A stretch of DNA of 64,000 bases from the NCBI GenBank assembly GCA_020638055.1, contig JACKJH010000004.1:437501-501500 (forward strand), in the 5' to 3' direction. This document shows, piece by piece, positions 42,739 to 53,600 of this stretch. A model generated the notes under the pieces. It saw only the letters and a list, made by a program, of their open reading frames with translations. It had not been told where the DNA came from and made no database searches. The translations under genes were made by a program, and so were the position numbers. Origin of the DNA: Hyphomicrobiaceae bacterium (lineage in GTDB: Bacteria > Pseudomonadota > Alphaproteobacteria > Rhizobiales > Hyphomicrobiaceae). How positions within the stretch are numbered: the first letter of the stretch is position 1; the number at the start of each line of letters is the position of its first letter.

Positions 42739-42901
42739 CGCGCCGAAGCCGGGCACGAAGCGAAAGACGGAGCATTGCTTGAGGCAAAGCTCCGTCATCA
42801 AGTGTTGGGCGGAAGACGTTGGGAAAAAGCAGTAAAGAGGTGCGATGAGGTGCGTAAACGCCTGAGCAAGGGCACCGTAGCGCTATGGTACACGATCGAA
42901 T

Positions 42902-43093
42902 TTAGTGAAGTTGCCTAGCTGTTTCGCGCACACCCGCTGCCGTGATGTACCAATGGCCATCCTTGGCGTGCACTGCTAGACCCTGCTGCGAAAGGCTCCG
43001 CGCGTAGGTCTGGTGCATCGGTGGGAAATACGAACGCGGGGTCTCAACCAGCAGCTCCAGCATCGCGCGTTCATTATCGGTCAATCGTAGCAT
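42902..43093 (-). CDS. Small protein of unknown function, possible winged helix
   Basis: 63 residues: MLRLTDNERAMLELLVETPR ... SLSQQGLAVHAKDGHWYITAAGVRETA. The helix-then-beta-wing pattern (GHWYITAAG) resembles a small winged-helix or MarR-like fragment. AGAGG stands about nine bases before the ATG. No family name can be given. Confidence 0.5.
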   Translation of the reverse strand: MLRLTDNERAMLELLVETPRSYFPPMHQTYARSLSQQGLAVHAKDGHWYITAAGVRETARQLH

Positions 43094-43543
43094 AGCGATT
43101 GCCTCTCACTCTCCAACTAAAATGCTCTCCAACCAAACTCATCTCGGCCGGCCATCTCATTCTCAGCCCCAGCAAAATCGGGGCGAAGAGAACTGCAAAC
43201 TTGACCACCGGCGAAACCCCACTTTTTGACGCAGCGAGGATGTGTAACAACGTTACGCCCTAATTCCTCCGCGTCTCTCATAAACGTTGACCGCCATGGT
43301 TGGTTCCCTGAAAGACAGGAGTTGGTACAGAGATAATATGATGTGCTCGTTCTTAGTTCAGCAGGCTCGCATTTGTGCAGCATTCGCCATCAGTTTTGAG
43401 AATGGTTGCGAAAATTACAGTCAAATCAACGCTGCAATGAGCTGTGGCCGCGTTCCGGGTGTCTGATTGATGCTGTGGAAAACTCATTTCGAGGCTGGCG
43501 GAGACTTCACGAGCAAAAATTTGCGTTGCCATGGCGAGGTGAA
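43094..43543. other. Intergenic region before pcm
   Basis: 450 bp without a supported gene. The pcm frame is open from 43406, but that extension is unlike the family. Promoters for both sides are expected. Confidence 0.4.
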
Positions 43544-44212
43544 ATGGTGTCGCCAAAAACGGCATTTTCTCATGACCGGATTGAGTTGGCGGAACGCATC
43601 AAGGCGGAGGCGGGCGAATTGCCGCGTGCGCTTGGAGACGCTATTTCCTGGCCCGGGGTCATCGATCGGATTGGATCGATACCGCGCGAGAATTTTATAA
43701 ATCCGAACGATCTGGCGCTCGCGTATAAAAATGCGCCACTTTCGATTGGTTTTGGCCAAACCATTTCCCAGCCCCTTATTGTCGCCTTGATGTCCGGATT
43801 GCTCCAGCCAACCGGGATGCATAACGTGCTGGAAGTGGGGACAGGTTCGGGATATCAGGCGGCGGTACTGGCGGGTCTGGTCGCTTCAGTCCACTCAATC
43901 GAAATTGTTCCGCAACTTGCAGCGCGTGCACGGCAAGCGCTGGCGTCATGCGGCATTGAAAACGTCAAGGTGTACGTCGGGAACGGTCACGCAGGCTTGC
44001 CAGCACAAGCGCCATTCGACGGAATAATCGTTACTGCTGCCTCTGAGTTTTTGCCCGAAACCCTGTTCGACCAATTGAAGCCCGGCGGCAGAATGGTGTT
44101 ACCCCTGGGAAGCGAACGCCAGACGTTGAGCGTCGTAACCAAACAAGCCGAAGGAGCTGATCCAAGCGTCCAGGCGCTGCTGCCTGTAAGGTTTGTCCCC
44201 TTTGTTGCTTGA
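43544..44212 (+). CDS. pcm: Protein-L-isoaspartate O-methyltransferase family
   Basis: 222 residues. The substrate-binding FGQTISQPLIVALM segment (about residues 72-85), SAM motif I NVLEVGTGSGYQAAVLAGL, and the motif FDGIIVTAASEFLPETLFDQLKPGGRMVLPLG mark the Pcm family. It repairs isoaspartyl residues by SAM-dependent methylation. The start at 43544 has GAGG upstream and gives the usual length. Confidence 0.88.
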   Translation: MVSPKTAFSHDRIELAERIKAEAGELPRALGDAISWPGVIDRIGSIPRENFINPNDLALAYKNAPLSIGFGQTISQPLIVALMSGLLQPTGMHNVLEVGTGSGYQAAVLAGLVASVHSIEIVPQLAARARQALASCGIENVKVYVGNGHAGLPAQAPFDGIIVTAASEFLPETLFDQLKPGGRMVLPLGSERQTLSVVTKQAEGADPSVQALLPVRFVPFVA

Positions 44213-44637
44213 GCTGCTCGTACCAATAACTCTCAACCGATGAGCAAAAGGCCGCCCGACCGTTGCGGGAGAGGTGCGTTGGAATGCCGCAATGCCTTGG
44301 CAAGGTCGGCGAGAGTGCAATGTGTTGCAGGTGTTGCGCGCGATGCAGTTTTCATTAATCAACAAATATCTATAAAAAACAAATTGGTAGGAAACTTTTG
44401 CACCTTAGTCGTGTTGCGCTGTTGCAACTTGATTTCTCGGATGAAATCGGAAAATCGCATTTATATCAATACATTCGAATGTTGGCATGTTCATTGCGAA
44501 TGATCTTCGCATGGGATGTGCCCAGGGATCCGGCCTGAACCAATTTACCCCGCGAAAAGCCGTGAGCCCGTCAAGACACAACCTGGGAAACGAGAATTTA
44601 CGACGTAACGACGATTATGAAACTCAAGGAGAATATT
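44213..44637. other. Intergenic region before the Gly/Tyr-rich protein gene
   Basis: 425 bp, AT-richer in the middle, with no supported frame. It likely holds the promoter and a longer leader for the next gene. Confidence 0.4.
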
Positions 44638-45054
44638 ATGAAACGCGCAATGACATCCGCCGCCATCGCAACCGTTTTGGCACTCGGCACCGCCGGTCTC
44701 GCCAGCACCTCTGCCAGCGCTTGGGGCTGGGGCGGTCCGTGGAACGACAGCGGCTGGGGCAACGGCTGGGGCGATGGTTCCGGTTCGGGTAATTTCTCAA
44801 TGAACTTCGGTGGCAACATGACCGGCCGCGGCAATGGTTATAACGGCTACTACGGTGCTCCCTACGGTGGTTATTACGGCGCGCCGTATGGCTATGGCGC
44901 TCCCTATGGTGGCTACGGCGCCCCTTACGGTTACGCTCCTGCTTATGGCCAGGCACCTTATGGCTACGGGCAGTACGCTCCGCAGGGCCAGGTTCAGGGT
45001 CAAGCCCAGGTTCAGGCCCCGCAGGCTCCTCAGGTGCAGGGCAACGCACAGTAA
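44638..45054 (+). CDS. Gly/Tyr-rich exported protein, sulfur globule protein-like
   Basis: 138 residues: a signal peptide (cleaved near SASA-WGWGG), a Trp/Gly-rich start, a central GNFSMNFGGNMTGRGNGYNG, then repeated GAPYGGY / GAPYGYG units and a Gln-rich tail. This is the composition and motif order of sulfur globule envelope proteins of sulfur oxidisers. In non-sulfur bacteria similar proteins are exported structural proteins of unknown role. AAGGAG precedes the ATG at 44638 by six bases; the in-frame ATG at 44617 lacks a site. A strong terminator follows, which suits a highly expressed single gene. Confidence 0.72.
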   Translation: MKRAMTSAAIATVLALGTAGLASTSASAWGWGGPWNDSGWGNGWGDGSGSGNFSMNFGGNMTGRGNGYNGYYGAPYGGYYGAPYGYGAPYGGYGAPYGYAPAYGQAPYGYGQYAPQGQVQGQAQVQAPQAPQVQGNAQ

Positions 45055-45112
45055 GTGTGCCTGCTTTTAAGCCCGGTGCCGGTCTCGTTCCTCCTGGATC
45101 GGCACCACCCTA

Positions 45113-45140
45113 CGCCCGCTGTCCCCCAGCGGGCGTTTTT
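45113..45140 (+). terminator. Intrinsic terminator after the Gly/Tyr-rich gene
   Basis: A perfect 9-bp GC-rich stem (CGCCCGCTG / CAGCGGGCG) with a 5-base loop is followed by TTTTTCATTTT. Confidence 0.9.
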
Positions 45141-45252
45141 CATTTTCCGAATTGAATGTCCGGCGTTCGCGCACCCCCGGCTGGGTTACCTACAGCGTTT
45201 TCCAACGAAGTAGACGCCGTGCTCTCGTGAGAAAGGCGGGCTAGCTGGTCGG

Positions 45253-47889
45253 TCATGCGTGTTCGATATGGGAATCCATGACGTTCTTGCGGCCTGCCTT
45301 GTCGAAATCAATTGTCAGCTTGTTGCCGTCCACGGCGGCGATCTCGCCATATCCGAACTTCAGATGGAAGATCCGGTCGCCAACCGAAAAACGCGGCTCG
45401 GCGGTGGATGAGGCGACCAACTCCCCTTCAATGATTTTTGGTGCTCTTGCGCGTTGGGCCTTGGCATCACGGTTCCATTCCGCCGCTGTGCGTTTCTTTG
45501 CGCGTTGCCAGCCGGGCGTATCGTAAGACCCGCCAAAACCGCCCGATCCCGTCCCGGTATTTTGGCCTGCAAAATTGCGGTCAAACCGGCTTTGGCTGGC
45601 GAACGGGTTTGAATAGCCGCTGCCGAAATTCTGGTAGGCGCCTGAAAACGGTCCTTTGCGTTCGATTACTTCGACATGGTCTTCGGGCAGTTCGTCGACG
45701 AAGCGCGAGGGAATGGCGGATTGATATAGGCCGCGCGTCCTGCGGTTCTGGGCAAAAGAGATCCGCGCGCTCTTCTTGGCACGCGTAATGCCGACATAAG
45801 CGAGCCGGCGCTCCTCTTCGAGGCCAGCAAGGCCGTTTTCATCGAGCGAGCGCTGGGAGGGAAACAGGCCTTCTTCCCATCCAGGCAGGAAGACGGTGTC
45901 GAATTCCAGGCCTTTGGCAGCGTGCAGCGTCATCAACGAGACGCGGTCGATGTCATCTGACTGGTCAACGTCCATGACCAGACTGATGTGTTCCAAAAAA
46001 CCTTCCAGTGTGTCGAACTCGTCCATTGAGCGGACAAGCTCCTTCAGGTTTTCCAGGCGTGTTTGCGCGGTCGGGCTCTTATCGGCCTGCCACATGCCCG
46101 TGTAGCCCGATTCATCTAGAATGAGTTCGGCAAGCTCGGTGTGGCGCATTTGGGTGACCAAGCTGCGCCAGCGCTCGAAATTGCGCAACAGCTCGACAAG
46201 AGACTTCCTTGCCTTGCCGGTGAGTTCCTCGGTCTCGACCATGTCAACGGCCGCTTGAAATAGCGGAATGCGATTGCCGCGAGCGTGGGCGATGATGCGC
46301 TTGACCGAGGTATCGCCAATGCCGCGTTTGGGCACGTTGATGATGCGTTCAAATTTCAGGTCGTTGGCGTGGTTCAATGTCGTATCGAGATAGGCGATGG
46401 CATCGCGGATTTCCTGGCGCTCGTAGAATTTCGGTCCACCGATGACCTGGTAGGGCAGGCCGATTGTAATAATCCGATCTTCCAGAGAGCGCATCTGGAA
46501 GGAAGCGCGCACAAGGATAGCGATCTCATTGAGGGTATGGCCCTGGCGTTGCAACTGCTCAACGTCTTCGCCAATGACGCGCGCTTCCTCCTCGTCGTCC
46601 CATACGCCGGTGACGGTGACTTTTTCACCCTCCGCCCCTTCGGTGAAAAGCGTTTTTCCAAGGCGGCCGGCATTGTGAGAGATGACGCCGGAGGCGGCGG
46701 CGAGAATGTGGCTGGTGGAGCGATAGTTGCGTTCAAGGCGAATGACGATGGCGCCGGGGAAGTCGGTTTCAAAGCGCAGGATATTGTCGACCTCCGCACC
46801 GCGCCAGCCGTAGATCGATTGGTCGTCATCGCCAACGCAGCAAATGTTGGGAGAGCCCTGTGCGAGCAGGCGTAGCCACAGGTATTGCACCGTGTTGGTG
46901 TCCTGATACTCGTCAACCAGGATGTAGCGGAAGCGCTTTTGATAGGTCGCCAACACGTCCGGATAGGTGCGAAACAGGCGCAGGCTTTCAAGCAACAGGT
47001 CGCCGAAGTCACAGGCGTTCAGTTCTTTCAGCCGGCTCTGATAGTCGGCGTAGAGTTTGGCGCCCTTGCCAGCGGCAAACGCCTGCGCTTCGCTTTGCGG
47101 AACTTTGTCTGGTGTCAGTCCACGGTTCTTCCAGCCGTCGAGGAGGCCGGCAAGCTGGCGGGCGGGCCAACGATCCTTGTCCAAACCGGCCGCGTCAATC
47201 ACCTGCTTGATGAGGCGCAACTGGTCGTCGGTGTCGAGAATGGTGAAGCCGTTTTTCAGGTCCACCAGTTCGGCATGGCGCCGCAGGATCTTCACACCGA
47301 TGGAGTGGAAGGTGCCGAGCCATGGCATGCCCTCCACCGTGCCGCCGACGAGATGACCGATGCGTTCCTTCATCTCGCGTGCGGCTTTGTTGGTAAAGGT
47401 TACAGCAAGCACCTGCGACGGCCAGGCACGGCCAGTAGCAAGAATGTGTGCGATGCGTGTGGTCAGAACCCGCGTTTTGCCAGTGCCAGCTCCCGCCAAT
47501 ACGAGCACGGGGCCATCAAGTGCTTCGACGGCAGCACGTTGTTCGGGGTTGAGTCCTTCCAAATAGGGCGGTATCGGCGGGCCGCCAGATGCCTGCAGCG
47601 CGCGCGCGGAGATGGACAGTTTTGGCGGCGGGCCTTCGGGAACCGGATCGTGCGCGGGATCGTGGCGCGGAGGCAATGGTGCCGGAAGCGGTGCGGCAAG
47701 CGGAAGTCGCTCGCGGGTCGCGCTGGCGCCCGCATCCAGCGTGCCGCTTGCGCTTTCACCTTTTTTTTCTCCCACGCGCGGCTTGGCCTCCGCTTTCCTG
47801 GCCGGAGCTTCGGGCAGGTCAAACGGCAGGTCGTCAAACAGCGAATTGGCGCTGTCGTCCGTGGCAGAGCGTTTTCGATTCGTGGCCAT
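45253..47889 (-). CDS. UvrD/PcrA-type ATP-dependent DNA helicase
   Basis: 878 residues, superfamily 1A. Motif I VLAGAGTGKTRVLT, motif Ia FTNKAAREM, motif II LVDEYQDTN, motif III DDDQSIYGWRGA, motif IV VIRLERNYRS, motif V LMTLHAAKGLEF and motif VI RRLAYVGITRAKK are all present. A Pro/Ala-rich N-terminal extension of about 110 residues precedes the helicase core. The C-terminal Tudor-like domain (FSVGDRIFHLKFGYGEIAAV) matches the RNA polymerase-binding domain of PcrA/UvrD. The start at 47889 is chosen over the open frame to 48045, which is low-complexity. It acts in nucleotide excision and transcription-coupled repair. Confidence 0.92.
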   Translation of the reverse strand: MATNRKRSATDDSANSLFDDLPFDLPEAPARKAEAKPRVGEKKGESASGTLDAGASATRERLPLAAPLPAPLPPRHDPAHDPVPEGPPPKLSISARALQASGGPPIPPYLEGLNPEQRAAVEALDGPVLVLAGAGTGKTRVLTTRIAHILATGRAWPSQVLAVTFTNKAAREMKERIGHLVGGTVEGMPWLGTFHSIGVKILRRHAELVDLKNGFTILDTDDQLRLIKQVIDAAGLDKDRWPARQLAGLLDGWKNRGLTPDKVPQSEAQAFAAGKGAKLYADYQSRLKELNACDFGDLLLESLRLFRTYPDVLATYQKRFRYILVDEYQDTNTVQYLWLRLLAQGSPNICCVGDDDQSIYGWRGAEVDNILRFETDFPGAIVIRLERNYRSTSHILAAASGVISHNAGRLGKTLFTEGAEGEKVTVTGVWDDEEEARVIGEDVEQLQRQGHTLNEIAILVRASFQMRSLEDRIITIGLPYQVIGGPKFYERQEIRDAIAYLDTTLNHANDLKFERIINVPKRGIGDTSVKRIIAHARGNRIPLFQAAVDMVETEELTGKARKSLVELLRNFERWRSLVTQMRHTELAELILDESGYTGMWQADKSPTAQTRLENLKELVRSMDEFDTLEGFLEHISLVMDVDQSDDIDRVSLMTLHAAKGLEFDTVFLPGWEEGLFPSQRSLDENGLAGLEEERRLAYVGITRAKKSARISFAQNRRTRGLYQSAIPSRFVDELPEDHVEVIERKGPFSGAYQNFGSGYSNPFASQSRFDRNFAGQNTGTGSGGFGGSYDTPGWQRAKKRTAAEWNRDAKAQRARAPKIIEGELVASSTAEPRFSVGDRIFHLKFGYGEIAAVDGNKLTIDFDKAGRKNVMDSHIEHA

Positions 47890-47965
47890 TATGGGCGGGA
47901 CTATAGCACCCGTGACGAGGCGGGAAGGGGGCGGATGACTGAGTCCACAGGGGCGTTGGTCCGGG

Positions 47966-48427
47966 TCATCCTGCGGTGCTTGCTTGGTTGCCGGTTTTTC
48001 GCGCCCTGAGCAGCCCGGAGAGCGCAAATGCAGCGCCAATGCCAATGAAAATCAAAGACATGGCCCATTTCTCGTAAAATGTATCGAGCATCATGGATGA
48101 GGGGTCGTCAGGGTCGTAGAGCACCTGAACATGTTCGCCGACCTCATAGGTTGATGGGTTTGCCGCCCAGGTGGCATGGCCCGAATATGTTTTTCCAGCC
48201 ACGTCGTAGCTGATTTTGGCTCGGAATTTTACCTGGCCGCCGCGCGTAGTGGTCTCGGTCAGGTCAGTGACGGTTCCTTTCGCCGTCGCTGCGCCCAGGA
48301 CGAAGTGGCCATTCCAGACCAGCAATGCAAGGCCGATGACGAGGAAGATCGGGCTGAGGCGGAGGAGCCCGATAGCGAGGCCGTCTGGGCGGCTAACACG
48401 CACCGTAGTGCCGTTATCCTCACTCAT
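47966..48427 (-). CDS. DUF3592 membrane protein
   Basis: 153 residues with a hydrophobic helix at each end (about 22-42 and 122-142) and the DUF3592 extracytoplasmic core: KGTVTDLTETTTRGGQVKFR, ISYDVAGKTYSGH, VGEHVQVLYDPDDP. The function is unknown. It overlaps the ClC channel gene by ATGA and may be co-expressed with it. Confidence 0.85.
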   Translation of the reverse strand: MSEDNGTTVRVSRPDGLAIGLLRLSPIFLVIGLALLVWNGHFVLGAATAKGTVTDLTETTTRGGQVKFRAKISYDVAGKTYSGHATWAANPSTYEVGEHVQVLYDPDDPSSMMLDTFYEKWAMSLIFIGIGAAFALSGLLRARKTGNQASTAG

Positions 48428-50166
48428 CTGTGCTCCTCGACATGGGCGTCGATCAGTGCCTTGTTGAAGGCGTTAAGCGCATGCATGCGTTCGGCCCATC
48501 CAATAATCAGCGACTGATCGTTTTCTGAAACCACGGCGACGCGGGCCTTGCCTGAGCGGTCAAATGTTCGAAGCGCACGTTCGAGTGTGTCTGATGGGAG
48601 CAGCCAGGGCTCTTCGCTATCTGCGGCCAAATGCTTTTTATCGGCCTTGTCGCTGCGCTCGCTCATGAAACCTGAAACCGTGAGGCGACGCATGATGGAT
48701 TTGTGCGGCCCTTCCTGAAGAAATAGACCACGCTTTGCGAGTTGCCAGTCAAAGTAGCTTTGCCCCAGCAACGCCTGGTTGAGGCCTACCGCGATCGAGA
48801 CGGTAAGCAACAGGGCCAGGGATAGTTCGTAGCCGCTGGTCAGCTCAAAACAAATGAGAATGGTCGAGATCGGGGCGCCCAGCACGCAGGCTGCAACAGC
48901 ACCCATTCCCAGTATGGCGTAAAGGCCGTAGCTGGCACCCACTTCAGGGAATGCAGTTGTCGCAACGATGCCGAAGGCAGCGCCGGTAAGCGCGCCGAGG
49001 TACAGGGACGGTGAAAAAATGCCGCCGGCAAACCGAACGGCCAGCGTAATTGCGGTGGCCAGCGTCTTGGCAACGATGAGAGCCAGCAGCATCCACAGCG
49101 GCAGGCTCATGTAGAGCGCCCGGTCGGTGGTCTCGTAGCCAACGCCCAGCACCTCGGGAAACACGATTGCAATGGCACCTACGGCCAATCCACCAAGCGC
49201 GGTCCTCAGCCAAAGCGGGGATTCGAAATGCCAGACAATCCGCTCCGAAGCTATGATGGTAAATTGGAACAGGATCGCCACTGCGGCACACGTCACGCCC
49301 AGCAGCGCGAATGCGGGAACCTCCAGAAAAGAGGTGATCTGGTAATCGGGGATCGTGAATGCAGGGAAGTTGCCCAGGTGTATCCGGCTGATCACGCCGC
49401 CGGTCACCGATGCGATGACGATGGGAACAAACGCGCGCATGGCGTAATGGCGCAAAATGACTTCATGGGCGAACAACACGCCGGCAATCGGCGCGTTGAA
49501 GGATGCAGCGACTGCGGCGGCGACGCCAGATGCCAGTAATGTGCGGCGATTGGCCGGCGAAAGATGGAAGCGGTATTCGAGCCAGGACGCAAGCGTTGCG
49601 CCCAGGTGGACGACCGGCCCCTCTCGCCCGGCACTGGCGCCCGCTCCAAGCGACATGGCGGCTAGCAACGCACTTATTAGCCCGGTTTTAGGGTCGATCC
49701 TACAATCGCGGAGCGAGCGGTATTCGATAACATCGGCAACGGCGTGTGCACGTTGGCCGGCGACAAAATGCTGGAGAATGAACCCAACGATCAGCCCGCC
49801 AACAGCAGGCGCCAACAGGATTACCCACCAAGGCACTTCGGCGGCGGCCGAGGCGACGCGTTCAGAGGTGGTCATCAACCATGGAAGCTGAAACACGCCG
49901 ATGAGCTTGCGAAAACCAAGAGCCGCATAGCCCACCGCAATGCCGATTCCTAAGCCAAGCGCCCATGTCAGTGGCTGGCGATCGCCAATGAAATCACTGA
50001 AATTGTGCTGGAACCGCTCAAAGATGGCGTTTTGCACGCTTTCACGTGCGACCGCTGCCAGGCTGCGGGGATTTTGCTCACGCGCTTGTTCGCGCTCATC
50101 CCGGTAACGCGCCAGCCTGCTGCGTGCTTTGGGGGTGTCCGTTTTGGTTTGCTCAGAATCATGCAT
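48424..50166 (-). CDS. ClC-type chloride channel/antiporter with C-terminal CBS-like domain
   Basis: 580 residues. Selectivity motifs are visible: GAGASAGREGPVVHLG (with the gating Glu at about 180), GGIFSPSLYLGA, and the final Tyr-bearing region of the pore. About ten to twelve helices. The C-terminal tail (from about 490) holds a single degenerate CBS-like half (RVAVVSENDQSLIIGWAE). Glu in GREGP favours proton-coupled antiport, but the second proton Glu was not checked. Overlaps DUF3592 gene by 4 bases. Confidence 0.9.
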   Translation of the reverse strand: MHDSEQTKTDTPKARSRLARYRDEREQAREQNPRSLAAVARESVQNAIFERFQHNFSDFIGDRQPLTWALGLGIGIAVGYAALGFRKLIGVFQLPWLMTTSERVASAAAEVPWWVILLAPAVGGLIVGFILQHFVAGQRAHAVADVIEYRSLRDCRIDPKTGLISALLAAMSLGAGASAGREGPVVHLGATLASWLEYRFHLSPANRRTLLASGVAAAVAASFNAPIAGVLFAHEVILRHYAMRAFVPIVIASVTGGVISRIHLGNFPAFTIPDYQITSFLEVPAFALLGVTCAAVAILFQFTIIASERIVWHFESPLWLRTALGGLAVGAIAIVFPEVLGVGYETTDRALYMSLPLWMLLALIVAKTLATAITLAVRFAGGIFSPSLYLGALTGAAFGIVATTAFPEVGASYGLYAILGMGAVAACVLGAPISTILICFELTSGYELSLALLLTVSIAVGLNQALLGQSYFDWQLAKRGLFLQEGPHKSIMRRLTVSGFMSERSDKADKKHLAADSEEPWLLPSDTLERALRTFDRSGKARVAVVSENDQSLIIGWAERMHALNAFNKALIDAHVEEHR

Positions 50167-50644
50167 TGTTTGCGTGCACTATGCGCTGGTGGAAAGAACG
50201 AGAAAATTTGACTGCATCCAGGTGTCATGACCGTGCGACATTGAATTTGCCATCTACGTATCAACCTACGTTTCAACGGTCCGGCGAACTCATCACGCAT
50301 GTTGCACAACCTTTTGACTGTGCTGCAATTTAACATAAACGCGGTATAAGGTCCCGCGATTGGACGCAAGCGTTTCCACACGTGTTGCCAAAAGACAATG
50401 CCGGGCGTTGCAAGCGGTGTTCAAGGCAAGGGCTTAAAATCGCTGATCCGGTCGCCATAGCGTGGTCTTGTGGTAAACAATTGAGGTTCGGGCAACCCGG
50501 CTATGCGGCCTGGGCCTGATTTGAGGAGGGTCGGTACAACTGCCGGTCCAACCTTACGAGCAACGCTCGCATGAACCGACCCTGAGGCTGGGTGTGAAAA
50601 AGGTTTAAGGCGATGGCGGTGGCCGGCGACGCGGAGGGGGCGCG
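50167..50644. other. Divergent intergenic region, clcA-like / AsmA
   Basis: 478 bp. No repeat copy and no convincing frame; minus-strand frames here are low-complexity. Promoters in both directions are expected. A GGAGGGGG site stands before the AsmA GTG. Confidence 0.4.
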
Positions 50645-53600
50645 GTGAATACCGTATTGATGTGGGTTGCGGGACTGCTGGTTGCCGTGATGGCGGCGCT
50701 GTTCGCGGTGCCGTACTTCGTTGACTGGAACAGCTATCGCGGTGTGTTCGAGGAGGAGGCCTCCCGGATACTGGGGCGAGACGTCCGTGTCGGCGGAATG
50801 ATAAACGTGCGCCTCCTGCCGACGCCCTACATGAGATTTGAGCACCTACGCATCGCCGATACGCGGCTGGGTGCTTCGCAGCCATTGTTTCGCGCCAAGA
50901 CCTTTACAATGTGGTTGTCGGTTCCGCCCCTCTTGAAGGGCAATCTGGAGGCAACGCGGGTGGCGCTGGACACGCCGGTTGTTGCATTGGCAGTGGACAA
51001 GAGCGGGACAGGCAATTGGACGACGCTGGGGGTGCGTCCTGGCACCTTGCCATTCATTCCCAAGAAGGTCGCCTTGCAGGCTGTCGATATTACCAACGGT
51101 TCGCTTGTCATGACACATCCGCGCGCTGGTGAGGTTGCGCGTGTTACAGGCATCGGCGGGGAACTTTCCGCCGAGGCGCTCTATGGGCCGTACAAATTTT
51201 CTGGCGAGATGAACCTGGCAGGCCAGATGCGTGATGTTCGCATCGCAACTTCCAAGGTCGACGCGGAAAGCACCCTGCGCTTCAAAGTTAGCGCCCACCC
51301 TAAAGGTGCAACCGGTATAGGTTCGGTCTTTGAGGTTTCCGGACAGGTTTCAGGGCTTTCATCAACGCCGGAAATTTCAGGAGCCCTCACCGCGACTTTG
51401 CCGTTACCGAAACTGCCTGGGTCTTCCGACGATGCCACGGCAACTTCCACGGCAACTTCCACGCCAACTTCCAAGGAAACTGCCGATGGTACGCAGGGGG
51501 GGGCTGGAGCGAAATCGGTCTTTGCGGACGTAAAAGGGCAACTCCGCGCAACAGCGAATGTCGTCGAACTGAGGGACATGGCCGCCAGCATTGAAAACGT
51601 CGGCCAGCCACAACTTCTCACAGGCGAGATCTTACTCGACTGGGGCCGGCTCAGGCGACTTGACTTCAATTTCGCGTCGCGCTGGCTCGACTTTGATCGC
51701 TTGGCTGGCGTGAAAGGGCGTGCTTCACCAGTGGGTACGATGGCCGCTCTGATGGATGGCCTCACCAACGTCTTGCCAGCGCATGCAGCAACGCGAGGTG
51801 TGGTGGCGGTTGACCAATTGACGCTTGGCGGTTCTCCCGTCGCCAACCTGGAGTTCGCAATCTCTCGTGTTGGCAACGGTGCCCTGAGGCTCGAAAGATT
51901 GTTTGCGGCACTTCCCGCTGGCGGCCGTGTCGCGGCTGATGGCGTACTCACACGTTCCAATGGTGCGGCAGAGTTCAAGGGCAACCTAACGGCCGCAGGT
52001 CCGAGTCTTGCCCGGCTGGTGGATTGGGGCTGGCCTTCAAGCCGTCTGTCAGGGGCAATGCCCGATATTCCCTTCACGCTGGATGGGCGTTTGGCATCCG
52101 GGCCTCAGCGGATCTCTTTGAGCCAGGGCAAAGCATCGCTGGGCGAGCATGGGCTGACAGGCTCCGTTTCGCGTTCGACAGCGGGTGAGCTTCAGGTCGA
52201 TGTCACGGCGGAAACGTTTGAGAGCGCGTGGTTGTGGTCGGGCGGGTTGAAGCGCGATGCGGTCATGGCGTGGCTTGAAAAGATGACGGGTAGCGACGCG
52301 CCTGCCAAGTCCGACGCGGTTGAAGCAACGGATGCGCAATCGGGGAGTTTGCCTGCATCTGACGGGGGCAACGCATCCCTGGACAATACAAACAATCAAA
52401 TCAAAAGCATTGCCTTCAAAATGCGGTGTAACGTGCTTCGTGGTCCCGACATTGGACTGCACGACGTTATCGTTGATATCAGCGCTGCCAGAAATGTTCT
52501 GAAGCTGAATAAACTTTCCTTCCGGCGGGATAACACGCTGGCGGTTGATTTAACCGGCAACGTGCAGCGCCAGAATGGTCATCCCGAAGGCCGTATCGAT
52601 GGCACGATACGTGTCGATGACAAAGTTGCGGTCGATACGGCAATTGACCTGTTCGGGCTTTCGGAGAACGCCCGGCTGGGACAGATAGGCGACCTGGCGC
52701 CGTTGCAGGTAGCTGGACAAATAACGTTGGGTGGGCGCAAGGCAACGGCAGTTGACATCAAGGCTGACGGCGCAATGCAATCCGGCCGCATTACCCTGCG
52801 CGCTAACATTGATGGCGGTCTTTCTGATGACTGGCGCGCCGAACCCGCCGAGATCACCTTGTCAGGAGAGCGCGTCGACGCCGAGCGACTTCTCGGGTCG
52901 GTATTTGCTCATTCATCACTGCACACGGGAAATACTGGCCAATTTGGTCAGAAGTTGTTCTCGGACGTGGCGCTTACCATCGTCGGCGTACCAAACCAGG
53001 GTATGGTGGCTGACGGTGCGCTCAGTCGCGAGGGATTGACACTGGGCTACAATGGGCGTTTGCGTTTTGATGCAGATACCGTTCCAACCCTCGATGGCGC
53101 GTTGGAAATTGCAGCCGATCGCATGGGCGATTTGATGAGCATCGCCGGTATCCGTTCGCCAGGAGGTGGTGGCAGCAGCCCTGTCACCGGCACGGTTGGT
53201 TTAAGTTTCCAAGATGACGGGCGAACAAAGCTGAGCCCAAGCGGTCTGACGGTTGCAGGCGCTGAGGTTAGTGGCACCTTATTGGTGTCGCGTGGCGAAG
53301 GCGGGCGTGTCAAAGTTGCCGGCGAAGTCGCGGTAGATCAAATGGGCGTTTCGGGCCTGATCACAAACCTTGTTGCGTCCGCGCCCCGGCCCGTGCCCGC
53401 AGCACCTGGCGACCTCAACAGCCAGGGTGCTGCCGTGGTGTGGACGGATCAGCCATTCGATGAGGTGGCATTCGACCGGTTCGAAGGTGACGTCACGGTT
53501 TCGTTCGGACATCTCAGCCTTGCGTCGGGACTGAGCTTGTCACAGTCGCGTTTAAAACTGGCGTTCACGCCTGGAAACATCGAAGCCACTATTTTGGAGA

